Source of the DNA: Gemmatimonadota bacterium | GTDB lineage: Bacteria; Gemmatimonadota; Gemmatimonadetes; Longimicrobiales; Longimicrobiaceae | Assembly: GCA_028287185.1 (NCBI GenBank) | Contig: JAQBQD010000153.1 | Location: forward strand, 1 to 64,000 | Length of the DNA stretch: 64,000 nt | Reading direction: 5' to 3' | Shown here: piece after piece, positions 47,184-54,870 of the stretch | Position numbering within the stretch: the first letter of the stretch is position 1 | Layout of the letters: every line of letters begins with the position of its first letter | The notes under the pieces: generated by a model | What the model was told of the DNA's origin: nothing | The model's database searches: none | What the model saw: only the letters and a program-made list of their open reading frames with translations | Made by a program: the position numbers and the translations under genes

Positions 47184-47211
47184 GGTGCACCACGCCCTGT
47201 AATGGTGCACC
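47184..47211. promoter_or_regulatory. Two GGTGCACC palindromes upstream of the promoter
   Basis: The self-complementary octamer GGTGCACC occurs at 47184-47191 and 47204-47211, centres 20 bases apart, directly upstream of the candidate -35 element. This is where an activator would bind on one face of the helix. Confidence 0.45.
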
Positions 47212-47415
47212 AGCATTGAACGTGCTGTCGGATACCGTACCGAAAGTGTCCACATTGCAGCGAAGGCCATCGCCCGCTTTCGGTGCAGTAAACATTACAA
47301 TCATGTAAGGATGCGGATCGCCCCTGATCCGTACCCTCAGCCGCGTTTCCCCGACCTCCCGGCATCGACCGGACGGTCCTCCCCCGTCCGGCCGCGGTCG
47401 TCGTACACCGCCGGC

Positions 47416-48147
47416 TCAGGCGCCCGGGCCGCCCGCCTCGCGCGCCATGGTGATGAACCGGAACATCTCGGTGCTGATGCCGTACCGGTCGCGCGCGGCC
47501 GGCTCCTGGCTGTACATGGCGGATACGGATCGGGAGATGCCTGGATCGCCGCCCGTGAACTCCTCCACCAGCCCCGCCCAGCGGCGGGCGAGCGCCCGCG
47601 CGGGCTCGCCCGCCGGGTCGTCGCCGCGCTCCACGGCGGCGCGCACCTCCGCGATCAGGGCGGGCCACTCGGCCTCCACCTGGCGGATGCGCTCCTGCCC
47701 CACCTCGGCGCCGCGGCGGCGCACCTGCTCCATCTGCTCGGGTGTGAAGTATCTCTCGAACATGCTGATCGCCTCGATCGTGCGCAGGAAGTCCTCCACG
47801 GAGACCGTCTCCGAGAGGCGCAGCGACTCGGCCACGGCCTCCAGCCGGGCGGCGAGCCGCCGCTGCATCTCCATCTTCTCCCGCAGGCGGTCCAGGTGCA
47901 TGCGCACGGTGGCGAGCGGCGAGAAGTCGGGCCGGGCCAGGCACTCGCGCGCCTCGTCCAGCGACAGGCCCAGCTGCCGCAGCGACATCACCTGCTGCAG
48001 CCGCGCCACGTCGGCCTCGTCGTACGCCCGGTGCCCCGCCGGCGTCCGGCGCGAGGGCTTCAGCAGCCCCACCCGGTCCCAGTGGTGCAGCGTCCGCACG
48101 GTCAAGCCCGTCTCCTTCGCCAGCTCGCCGACCTTCCAGCTTCGCAT
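47416..48147 (-). CDS. MerR-family regulator with TipAS ligand-binding domain
   Basis: A 243-residue regulator. The N-terminal MerR winged helix (WKVGELAKETGLTVRTLHHW, DRVGLLKPSRRTPAGHRAYD) is followed by the dimer coiled coil (about 75-120) and a TipAS-type helical domain (about 125-240), which in TipA binds antibiotics such as thiostrepton. ATG 48147 has an excellent GGGAGGGGAGC ribosome site. A typical MerR operator with a 19-base spacer lies 45-75 bases upstream, so it should control itself. No efflux or resistance gene follows directly, so its other targets are elsewhere. The Cys of TipA used for covalent ligand capture is not seen. Confidence 0.92.
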   Translation of the reverse strand: MRSWKVGELAKETGLTVRTLHHWDRVGLLKPSRRTPAGHRAYDEADVARLQQVMSLRQLGLSLDEARECLARPDFSPLATVRMHLDRLREKMEMQRRLAARLEAVAESLRLSETVSVEDFLRTIEAISMFERYFTPEQMEQVRRRGAEVGQERIRQVEAEWPALIAEVRAAVERGDDPAGEPARALARRWAGLVEEFTGGDPGISRSVSAMYSQEPAARDRYGISTEMFRFITMAREAGGPGA

Positions 48148-48191
48148 GCTCCCCTCCCGTCGGTTCCCGCGGTTCTCGTGGCCACGGCAGC

Positions 48192-48222
48192 AAGCTAAAC
48201 CCTGACGCCGCGTCAGGTGCAA
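48192..48222 (-). promoter_or_regulatory. MerR-type promoter/operator with 19-base spacer
   Basis: On the minus strand TTGCAC (48222-48217) and TAGCTT (48197-48192) are 19 bases apart, the extended spacing typical of MerR-controlled promoters. The spacer and -35 edge contain the palindrome CCTGACG-CCG-CGTCAGG (48201-48217), the expected binding site of the adjacent regulator. Confidence 0.75.
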
Positions 48223-48315
48223 GGGCCTTCGCCCGGCATCGTCCCTGGGCCGTTCGCGAGGCCTTCCGGATACGGCTTCGGCCCACCCGTCGGCGCTGGT
48301 TGGCCGACGAAGAAA

Positions 48316-48346
48316 GCCGCGACGCCCTCTCGATGGGCGCCGCGGC
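48316..48346 (-). terminator. Terminator after the helix-hairpin-helix protein gene
   Basis: GCCGCGACGCCC (48316-48327) pairs with GGGCGCCGCGGC (48335-48346) with one mismatch. On the minus strand TTTCTTC follows. It lies about 120 bases beyond the stop at 48469. Confidence 0.55.
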
Positions 48347-48468
48347 CTTCGATCTCTGATGTGATGTGGCTCCTGGGCTGCACGACGCCGATCCGCAGCA
48401 TCGGCATTCCACCGGACCCGGTCGACCCCCCGGCGCGCATCCTCCGAACTCTCCGGCCTGCGTCCCGT

Positions 48469-48798
48469 TCAGCCGCCGTAGCGCGTGTACGCGGGGCCGC
48501 CGTCCTTCCAGCTCCACCAAAGGAGCAGCTCGGGGTCGTGGCGCGGGTGCGAGGCGAAGTAGACGGCGCAACGGAAGACGTACAGCAGGCACCGGTCGAT
48601 GTGCATGCCCTTCATCCGGCAGAAGCGGTCGTACATCTCCTGCGGATCGGCGGCGCGCAGCTCGTCGGTGGCGCGGAAGCCAAGCTCCCACAGGTCCACC
48701 GCGATGGACGGACCCACGCCGGGAATGCGGCGGAAGTCGCGGAGCGCCGCGGCACGCTCCGGGCCCACGTCCGGGGAGGCGGATCTCGTCGTCGTCAT
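48469..48798 (-). CDS. Helix-hairpin-helix protein of the Cdd1 (pathogenicity-locus) type
   Basis: A 109-residue cytosolic protein. The core FRRIPGVGPSIAVDLWELGF is a helix-hairpin-helix motif of the kind that contacts DNA backbone, followed by ATDELRAADPQEMYDRFCRM and the family-typical HIDRCLLYVFRCAVYFASH. ATG 48798 has GGAAGGAG eight bases upstream. Cdd1-like proteins are widespread and uncharacterised; the name comes from its position near a Clostridium toxin locus and says nothing about function. No operon partner. Confidence 0.88.
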   Translation of the reverse strand: MTTTRSASPDVGPERAAALRDFRRIPGVGPSIAVDLWELGFRATDELRAADPQEMYDRFCRMKGMHIDRCLLYVFRCAVYFASHPRHDPELLLWWSWKDGGPAYTRYGG

Positions 48799-49013
48799 CC
48801 CATTTCTCCTTCCATCATCTGATCCCCCTCGCAGTCCACCCACGCTGGCGGCAGGCTCCGCAGCAGCATCCCATCACGCGGCCCTGCAAGGCAGACGGAT
48901 ACGGCCATCAGTCCGTCGTCGAGCCGTACGGCAAACCGCGGCGGCGCGTTCGATGCTCCTCCGACCTTCGAAGCCACTCGAGGATCGACGGGATTGCCGT
49001 CGCGGCGGGCGGC

Positions 49014-49481
49014 TCACGACGAGTGGTCGTGGATGATGCGCCATCCCTGCGGCGTGCGCTGGAAGGTGAGCGAGAAGCGGCCGGTGGAGGTCTGCTTGTG
49101 CGTGCGGCGGTCCGTGATGATCCAGCGGCCCAGCGCCAGCGCATAGTCGCTGCCCAGGGGCCGCACCTCGATGTCCGCGAACGACAGCAAGTCGGGCAGC
49201 GCGCCGCCGGGGTGGAAGTAGTTGGTCACGTACTTCTCGCGCACGGCCCGCTTGCCGCGCACCAGCCCCGACCTGCCCACGTAGGTGGTGGCGGGCGAGT
49301 CCAGGTAGGGGAGCAGGAAGCCGTCCAGATTGCCGCGGTTCCACTCCTGCGCGGAGGCCTGCAGCTCGGCGGTGATGGCGGCGCCGCGGCCGTCCAGCGC
49401 CCGCGCGGACTGCGCCGCGGATGCGCGTGCGGTGGCGGCGAGCATGGCGGCGAGGATCAGCGGTCGCAGGGCAGCGCGCAT
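49014..49481 (-). CDS. Secreted SnoaL/DUF4440-like (NTF2-fold) protein
   Basis: A 155-residue protein with a signal peptide (about 1-22, ending RASAAQ) and one NTF2-like domain: AELQASAQEWNRGNLDGFLL, TTYVGRSGLVRGKRAVREKY, and the final strands GRFSLTFQRTPQGWRIIHDH, which are typical of DUF4440 proteins. These cone-shaped domains bind small molecules and some are enzymes or toxin-immunity proteins; no catalytic residues can be assigned. ATG 49481 places the signal peptide at the start. Repeat copy C lies 180 bases upstream. Confidence 0.85.
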   Translation of the reverse strand: MRAALRPLILAAMLAATARASAAQSARALDGRGAAITAELQASAQEWNRGNLDGFLLPYLDSPATTYVGRSGLVRGKRAVREKYVTNYFHPGGALPDLLSFADIEVRPLGSDYALALGRWIITDRRTHKQTSTGRFSLTFQRTPQGWRIIHDHSS

Positions 49482-49930
49482 GGCGGCATCTCGGGATCGG
49501 GTTCTGGGAGGAGGCGTCCATCTACTCGACGCAGATTCGCCGCACGGCCCCCACTCCGCAAGCCCGGCGCCCACCGTCGGCAGACGAGCGGCCGCATCCA
49601 CCATCACGCCGCCCTGGGCCATCCTCGCCGCCGCTCCGACATCCCCCGCCTCCGTGGAGTCCGCGAAGGCGGACGTTTCTCCTTCGGCAGCCCGGGGTTC
49701 CAACCCACGGGCGACGGCGGCGTCCATCTTCCGTCCGCCTGAACGCCGACGCAGTTCCACCGACCATCCGCCGTCGATTCATCGACCGATCATCCACCGA
49801 ACGATCCGCAACGCTCGACCATCCCTCGACCGATGACGAGGTGCGATCGACCAGCGGAGAAAGGGGGACACGGCAGAAGCCGCATCCCCCTCGATCGCAA
49901 CTCGGGCGAATCTCCCGAAACGCCGGCGGC
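49482..49930. other. Intergenic region with repeat copy C
   Basis: Contains the two-hairpin element at 49659-49713. The stretch 49740-49900 is rich in short CGATC-type words (ATCGACC, TCGACC) but shows no gene or clear hairpin. Confidence 0.45.
49659..49713 (+). repeat. Dispersed two-hairpin element, copy C
   Basis: Hairpin 1 GTCCGC-GAAG-GCGGAC (49659-49674), linker GTTTCTCCTTCGGCA, hairpin 2 (49689-49712) with lower stem GCCCG/CGGGC, upper stem GGGTT/AACCC and a single bulged A in the 3' arm. Stem bases differ from copies A and B but remain paired. Confidence 0.8.
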
Positions 49931-50368
49931 CTACGTCTCCGCGGCCAGCGTGTGCAGGCCGGCCAGGCCCGTGGGCTTCACCGATCCCACGAGGTAGCAG
50001 TCCATCTCCACGCTTCCCACGCGCAGCACCCGCAGGTCGGGCAGGCGGGTGCGCAGCGCGTCCTTCAGCGCCCGGAAGCGGGGCACCTCCGCCATGGACA
50101 CGGCGTCGGCGGCGTCCACGTTCTCGATCTGGCCCGAGAAGAAGCGGTCCAGCGACACCTCCTGGACCGGCGCGCCGGGCTTTCCCACTACCGCCGCGAA
50201 GCGGTCCGGCGCCAGGTCCTGGGCCGTGGCCCCCGGAAACGACACGAAATCGAACGGGTGGTCGGCCTCGCTCACGTAGCGCAGGCCCGCCGCGGCCTGC
50301 TCCAGCCTGTGCCGCAGGGCGCCGGCGTCTCCGCCGGCCCCCTGCGTTTCCTCGCGTGCGTCGCTCAA
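49931..50368 (-). CDS. NuiA-type inhibitor of the adjacent nuclease
   Basis: A 145-residue cytosolic protein similar to the Anabaena nuclease A inhibitor NuiA: GLRYVSEADHPFDFVSFPG near the N-terminus, the middle segment SLDRFFSGQIE, the strand LRVLRVGSVEMDCYLVG and the C-terminal LAGLHTLAAET. From memory of the NucA-NuiA complex, an N-terminal Glu and the C-terminal Thr reach the nuclease metal site; both are kept here (Glu34, Thr145). The start is TTG 50368: it overlaps the nuclease stop as TTGA, and GGGAGAG precedes it. No signal peptide, so it should guard the cytosol against nuclease not yet exported. Confidence 0.85.
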   Translation of the reverse strand: MSDAREETQGAGGDAGALRHRLEQAAAGLRYVSEADHPFDFVSFPGATAQDLAPDRFAAVVGKPGAPVQEVSLDRFFSGQIENVDAADAVSMAEVPRFRALKDALRTRLPDLRVLRVGSVEMDCYLVGSVKPTGLAGLHTLAAET

Positions 50369-51228
50369 CGGCTCTCCCAGTACGTCTCGATGGAGTCCGG
50401 CAGCTTGTCCAGGAAGTTGTACCCGGTGGCCGCCTCGATCTTGTCCACGGTGGTGGTGTACGCCGTCCAGGGCTGCGAGATGATGCCCGTGACGTTGGGC
50501 ATGTCCACCGCGATCACCTGGATGCTGCTGTTGCTGGTGACGTTGGCCAGGCCCTGACCGTACGGCATGATCACCACGATCTTGTAGTTGCGGGTGTTGA
50601 TGACCACCTTGCCCGCGTTGTTCAGCGTACCGCGGTTTCCGTACCCGCCCGAGATCACGTACATCTCCTTGTTGGAGATCTGCGCCTGGTCCTGCAGGTA
50701 TTGCTCGAACTTGTACCACGGCCCGCCGTTCATGTCCTGGTACTGGGGGAGGATGTTCGTCATCTGGAACACCTCCTTGTTGTCCGCCACCGACCAGGTG
50801 CGCTCCTCGCTGCGCGTCATGTGGCCGCGGCTGTACCCGCTGTTGGTGTAGTCCGACGTGGTCACCCGGTAGCAGCCCGTGGGAAGCGAGGCGTCCGTGT
50901 AGAAGCTGCTGGAGCGCGCCGCGTCGCCGAAGTGCGTCTTGTTGAGGTTCCACGACACCCAGTTGGGGATGCCCTTGGCGCAGTTGTACGACAGCGCCTG
51001 GGTCCGCCGCGACAGGATCAGGTCGTCGGACGAGCTCGCGTCCCGGGGCGTGCCGAACTCCAGGTGGTTGCGGTAGATGGCGGACGGGTACGTGGTGAGG
51101 TGCGGCCCCGCCGGGGCGGCGGCGGTTCCGCGCGGCCCGGTGGGCGCCTCGGAGCATGCGGCGGCGGTGGCGAGCGCGAGTACGGCGAGCACGACGCGAG
51201 CGGTGCGGCGAGGCAGCATGAAGCCCAT
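50365..51228 (-). CDS. DNA/RNA non-specific endonuclease (NucA type), lipoprotein
   Basis: A 287-residue beta-beta-alpha-metal nuclease that degrades DNA and RNA outside the cytoplasm. A signal peptide with lipobox LATAAAC (Cys25) is followed by the nuclease domain (about 55-280). The active-site segment reads GYSRGHMTRSEERT with His136 kept, but the first residue of the usual DRGH is Ser. The metal-ligand Asn region FQMTNILPQYQDMN is present, and other family segments follow (YVISGGYGNRG, VPYGQG-like IMPYGQGLANV). The gene overlaps the inhibitor gene by four bases. Likely roles are nutrient scavenging or attack on rivals' nucleic acids. Confidence 0.92.
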   Translation of the reverse strand: MGFMLPRRTARVVLAVLALATAAACSEAPTGPRGTAAAPAGPHLTTYPSAIYRNHLEFGTPRDASSSDDLILSRRTQALSYNCAKGIPNWVSWNLNKTHFGDAARSSSFYTDASLPTGCYRVTTSDYTNSGYSRGHMTRSEERTWSVADNKEVFQMTNILPQYQDMNGGPWYKFEQYLQDQAQISNKEMYVISGGYGNRGTLNNAGKVVINTRNYKIVVIMPYGQGLANVTSNSSIQVIAVDMPNVTGIISQPWTAYTTTVDKIEAATGYNFLDKLPDSIETYWESR

Positions 51229-51707
51229 GCGGTCTCCTGGGGAGGGGGAATCGGACGGTCCGGCGTGTGCCCAACCTTACGCTCGTGCCGTGCCCGCGCG
51301 ACCGCCAAGGCGCAACGATCGCGTCACGCCACCCCGCTCGCCTTTCCGCGTCCCGTCCCTCGCCGCCGCCTTCGTGAAAATCCCCAGCGTTTCCGCGAAA
51401 ATGTTCCGATCCCGGGCTCTCCGCGTGTAGCCATCCGAGTCACGTTCCAAACCTTTCACGCCCGGCGGGGCGCCGCCGCCTGGTTGCGGTGCCCCGCGCG
51501 CGGAACCCCGCGGCGGCGCGTAATGGTGCACCCGCGCCACACTCTGAGGCGGCCCGCACGCGCTGATCCGCGCACGCGCCTCGTGCCGTGCCCCGCGTCC
51601 GCGGCACCGTGCGTTGCGGCGACCGACCTCCCGAGCGCCGAATGGACCAGCCCAGGATCTGCACGCGGCCGTGCGTCCGGAGGGCAGGGTGAGCGCCTCG
51701 CTCCCGC
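51229..51707. other. Upstream region of the nuclease gene
   Basis: 479 bases without a supported gene. TAATGGTGCACC at 51521-51532 matches the sequence at 47200-47211 upstream of the EXORDIUM-like gene, but stands alone here and far from the start. No convincing promoter pair was found. Confidence 0.4.
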
Positions 51708-52076
51708 TCAGTACGAGACCGGAGTCCGGAACAGCTCCACGGTGCGCTCGTTCATCAGCACCCACAGGCTGTAGATGCCCAGCAGCGTGCCGATGGGGAT
51801 GCCCGGCAGGCTCAGCACCGCCAGCACGATGGTGAGGATGCGCGCCCACGGCCGGCGGTTCAGCAGACCCCACCCCGCCAGGATGCTGGGCGCCGACATC
51901 AGCGCCACGAAGACGCCGACCAGCAGCCCAACCCCCGAGGTGATCGCCGCCGCCTGCGCATCGCCGGAGAGAATCCCCGCGCCGCCTACGATCAAAGCCA
52001 CGAAGAACGCCACCACCAGCCCCAGTGCGCCGAAGATGATGTACATCCAGCCGAGCGTCTTCACGTGGTCGTCCAT
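51708..52076 (-). CDS. Four-helix membrane protein of unknown function, 122 residues
   Basis: ATG 52076 with CCCGGAGCC upstream. Four hydrophobic helices are visible (LGWMYIIFGALGLVVAFFVA, ITSGVGLLVGVFVALMSAPS, ILTIVLAVLSLPGIPIGTLL and YSLWVLM), with NRRPWARILT between helices 2 and 3 on the cytosolic side. The C-terminus MNERTVELFRTP resembles endings of small bacterial membrane proteins annotated only as hypothetical. No pore or catalytic motif is evident. It is 480 bases upstream of the nuclease gene, same strand, so co-transcription is unlikely. Confidence 0.85.
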   Translation of the reverse strand: MDDHVKTLGWMYIIFGALGLVVAFFVALIVGGAGILSGDAQAAAITSGVGLLVGVFVALMSAPSILAGWGLLNRRPWARILTIVLAVLSLPGIPIGTLLGIYSLWVLMNERTVELFRTPVSY

Positions 52077-52549
52077 GATGGCTCCGGGAGCGAGAGGGTG
52101 CGTGAGACCTGCCGGGAGGGCGGCGCGACCAGGGACGCGCGAGGCCTGGGAGGAGCGGGCGCGGCGGGGAAGCCTTGTTTACTCCACCGCAATCTCAAAC
52201 ATCCCCTGCGCACCTGCAACCCCCTTCGCCCGTGCTCATGTGGGTGCCTCGCAGAGGGTTCGAAGAAGCAGGAGGGACAGTGGCAAGGATTGAACTCCGA
52301 GCGGCCGAGCGGCTGATCGTTGCGGATTCCGAGATGCGCCAGGTTCGGTTGGAGCGGAAGATCGGGAGCCGAAAAGCGGGGTCACGGCCGCCGCGCGTCC
52401 GGCAGCCCGCCAGCCCACCTCATCACCCCCACCATCACCCCCACCGGTCGATGAGCACGGCCTCGGCGGCGGCGCCGGTCCAGGCGATCACGTGACGGGG
52501 CGGTCATCCGTCGTATGCTTGGGCTGCGCGCCGGTCCCCTGCTCGATGG
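52077..52549. other. Intergenic region, nothing supported
   Basis: A patch GGCAAGGATTGAACTCC (about 52279-52295) recalls a tRNA T-arm, but no acceptor, D or anticodon arm fits around it on either strand. No coding frame is convincing. Confidence 0.4.
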
Positions 52550-53110
52550 CTACGAGTGCGACGGTGGCGAGTCCAGCGGAACCAGGCGTCCACCGCGCAG
52601 CATGAGCGGGCTGGGGCACGGGTTGCCGGCGGACGAGCCGCAGCGCCCGCGGTCGCCCCCGGGCAGAGGGTTGGCGATGAAGAGGCCGCTGTCCACGCGA
52701 TACTGCGCGCCGCGCGTCAGCTCCATGGGGCTCATCCACACCTTGCCGGTGCGCACGTCCACCAGGGCGAAGCGTTCGCACGCCGTGCCGCATCCCCAGG
52801 TCACCACCGCGTAGTGCCCGGCGAAGTTGGCGCCCTTCGCCACGCCGCGGCGCAGCACGGTACGGTGACTGGCGGCGCCCCGCGCGCTCCCCACGTCCAC
52901 CGCCGCCGGGCGGCCGCGGAAGACGGCACCCGCGGGGAAGTCGGCGAACTGCGGGCTGCGCACGGCCAGCGCGCCCCGGCCGGGAATGGAGGGCCGCACG
53001 TCGTGCGGCGGGGCGGGCGTCGCCGGCGTGGGCCGCGGCGTCTGCGCGGCGGCCGCGGTGGCGCTGGAGGCGACGATCAGCAGGGCAATCCGAATCGCTT
53101 TCATCTTCAT
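52550..53110 (-). CDS. Secreted protein of unknown function, 186 residues
   Basis: ATG 53110 was chosen because a clear signal peptide follows (MKMKAIRIALLIVASSATAA). An upstream in-frame ATG at 53155 has a purine-rich run too close to it. The mature part contains GANFAGHYAVVTWGCGTACE with a Cys pair, FALVDVRTGKVWMSP and a later Cys pair (RCGSSAGNPC). Proteins with this FAGHY-x-VV-x-WGCGT segment are a known but uncharacterised secreted family. Two disulfides are likely. No operon partner. Confidence 0.75.
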   Translation of the reverse strand: MKMKAIRIALLIVASSATAAAAQTPRPTPATPAPPHDVRPSIPGRGALAVRSPQFADFPAGAVFRGRPAAVDVGSARGAASHRTVLRRGVAKGANFAGHYAVVTWGCGTACERFALVDVRTGKVWMSPMELTRGAQYRVDSGLFIANPLPGGDRGRCGSSAGNPCPSPLMLRGGRLVPLDSPPSHS

Positions 53111-53544
53111 CGTCCCGTTCAGAAGGGCAGGGTGGATCGGCGGTTCATCGTTCATCCCTCTCCGTGCGTACCCGCTGTGCGTCGATTCGAGCCGCGGGGA
53201 TTCCGTGCGAGGCCTGCACCGCGCGCCGTCGATCGCGGCTGATCGCGTCCCGGTCCGCTCGGAACACCGATTCGTCGAAGCCCGAGATGCACGGCGGTTC
53301 CTGCTCCACACCGTTGGCCGGCAAGCCGCGCGGGTTCATCGACCGGCCGCCCCCGGACCATTCCGTCGACCTCCACGTCGATTTCGCGGCCCACAGCGAC
53401 GACCGCCAGGAGTCCATCTCGCCGGTGGACGGGCTGGGACCCGCGGGGGTGTCGGTGGAATCAGGAAAACGACACCGGAGAACGCCGCTGCCACGGCGCT
53501 CCCCGGTGTTCGTCGTTCCATCGGCCGGCTTCGGCGATGGAACG
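53111..53544. other. Intergenic region with a large hairpin
   Basis: Contains the terminator at 53468-53517. Short Cys/Arg-rich frames in 53150-53460 on both strands lack coding bias and family match, so no gene is called. Confidence 0.45.
53468..53517 (-). terminator. Terminator after the metalloprotease gene
   Basis: A long imperfect hairpin: outer AACG/CGTT, middle ACACCGG/CCGGTGT and inner CGCCG/CGGCG helices, 28 bases beyond the stop at 53545. Confidence 0.6.
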
Positions 53545-54402
53545 CTACAGCGACGAAGCCTGGAAGGTGTCGCACCGGCGCAGGTCTCCGGACTCCATGC
53601 CGCGGCGGAACCAGCGGACGCGCTGGGCGCTGGTGCCATGGGTGAAGCTTTCGGGCACCACCGTGCCGCGGGCCTCGCGCTGCAGGCGGTCGTCGCCGAT
53701 AGCCGTGGCCGCGGCCAGGGCGCTCTCCACGTCGCCGGTGTCCAGCCAGTGCTGCCGCTGCTCCGATTTGCTGGCCCAGATCCCGGCGAAGCAGTCGGCC
53801 TGCAGCTCCGTGCGCACGGAAAGGCCCTCCGCCCCTTCGCGCGGGTCGCCGCGCGAGACGGCCTCCTCCACCTTCTGCGTGATGCCGAGCTGCGACTGCA
53901 CGTGGTGCCCCACCTCGTGCGCGATCACGTACGCCTCCGCGAACTCGCCCGGCGCCTGGAAGCGCTCGCGCAGGTCGCGGAAGAAGGCCAGGTCCAGATA
54001 CACCTTGTGGTCGCGCGGGCAGTAGAAGGGCCCCACCTCGGCCGACGCGGTGCCGCAGCCGGACTGTACCGGGTTGGTGAACAGGTCCAGCTTGGGCTGC
54101 TGGTACGTCATCCCCTGCCGCTGGAACTCCGCGCCCCACACGTCCTCGGTGCTGCCCAGGATCTTGCTCACGAAGTCGTACGCCGTGTCCTGCCCCGGCG
54201 CGGGCGGCGCGTTGGGCTGCTGCTGCTGCTGAGTGGCGGGGCCGCCGCCGTTCAGCACCTCGCGCGGGTCGGCGCCCAGCAGCATGGAGATGAGGGCGAT
54301 CACCACGGCCCCCAGCCCGCCGCCCGCCGCCAGCCCGGGGCCCAGGCGCATCCCGCGCTTGTCCTCGACGTTGCTGCTGCTCCGTCCGCCTTGCCAGCGC
54401 AT
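53545..54402 (-). CDS. Neutral zinc metallopeptidase, YpfJ family
   Basis: A 285-residue membrane-anchored protein. A short basic N-terminus is followed by one helix (about 30-48: GLGAVVIALISMLLG), a Gln/Pro linker, and the catalytic domain with the zinc motif AYVIAHEVGHHVQ (His162, Glu163, His166) and a downstream acidic ligand in ELQADCFAG. Cys residues in SGCGTASAEVGPFYC may pair. The family is conserved in bacteria; substrate unknown. ATG 54402 has a GAGGAGGGATCGAG ribosome site. It is divergent from the cyanophycin cluster, 237 bases away. Confidence 0.93.
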   Translation of the reverse strand: MRWQGGRSSSNVEDKRGMRLGPGLAAGGGLGAVVIALISMLLGADPREVLNGGGPATQQQQQPNAPPAPGQDTAYDFVSKILGSTEDVWGAEFQRQGMTYQQPKLDLFTNPVQSGCGTASAEVGPFYCPRDHKVYLDLAFFRDLRERFQAPGEFAEAYVIAHEVGHHVQSQLGITQKVEEAVSRGDPREGAEGLSVRTELQADCFAGIWASKSEQRQHWLDTGDVESALAAATAIGDDRLQREARGTVVPESFTHGTSAQRVRWFRRGMESGDLRRCDTFQASSL

Positions 54403-54639
54403 CTCGATCCCTCCTCGCGGGTCGCCCTTCGCCACCGCGCGGCCGCCGCCGCGCCGAATGCGGGCGACGAATGCAAGGCCGGCGCCAGGGCGCGCGCGGT
54501 CCGGGCCACGGGTCCGCGGATGGGCCGGGCGAGCCCTATCCTGGCATGCTCCCTGCTCTTCCGCGCTCCCCCGCGGGGCCGAGAGAGCGCTTGCCCGGCC
54601 CCGTGGAAGGAGAGCCGGACCCCCCACGGAAGGTGCAGG

Positions 54640-54843
54640 ATGACACCGCTTCGCGAAGACCGCAGCCAGTCCTCCGGCCACGATCCCCGGGCCGAGCCGT
54701 CGCCGCGCCGGCAGTTCGCCCGCCGCATCGACTGCGCCGAGAACGCCGGCCGCCGCATGGCCGCGGGCGGACGCGGGGGCGGCGCGCCCGACGCCGATCG
54801 CCGCGCGGAGGCCCTTCCCGGCGCCGACCGGCGCTCCGCCTGA
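54640..54843 (+). CDS. Possible small basic protein ahead of cphA
   Basis: A 67-codon frame from ATG 54640 (with GGAAGGTGCAGG upstream) to TGA 54843, 27 bases before cphA. The product is polar and Arg-rich (PSPRRQFARRIDCAENAGRR) with a Gly-rich end, and probably disordered. The ribosome site and close spacing to cphA favour translation, but there is no family match and it may be only an open leader. Confidence 0.45.
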   Translation: MTPLREDRSQSSGHDPRAEPSPRRQFARRIDCAENAGRRMAAGGRGGGAPDADRRAEALPGADRRSA

Positions 54844-54870
54844 GGACCCCGAATCCACCTCCCCGACCCC

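Larger units (their letters stand above)
46930..47415. other. AT-rich upstream region of the EXORDIUM-like gene
   Basis: Region 47090-47310 is much less GC-rich than its surroundings and holds the promoter and boxes listed separately, plus a 9-base-period repeat CGCAATA (47140-47146 and 47149-47155) overlapping the -10 area. No gene is supported. Confidence 0.5.

Noticed and set aside
51521-51532. A third GGTGCACC box upstream of the nuclease gene as part of a regulon
   Set aside because: A single copy about 300 bases from the start codon, and the octamer also occurs by chance inside genes (for example near 9273), so it is only mentioned as a weak lead.
52275-52330. A patch resembling a tRNA T-arm
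   Set aside because: No acceptor stem, D arm or anticodon arm can be placed around it on either strand, and there is no CCA-compatible end.
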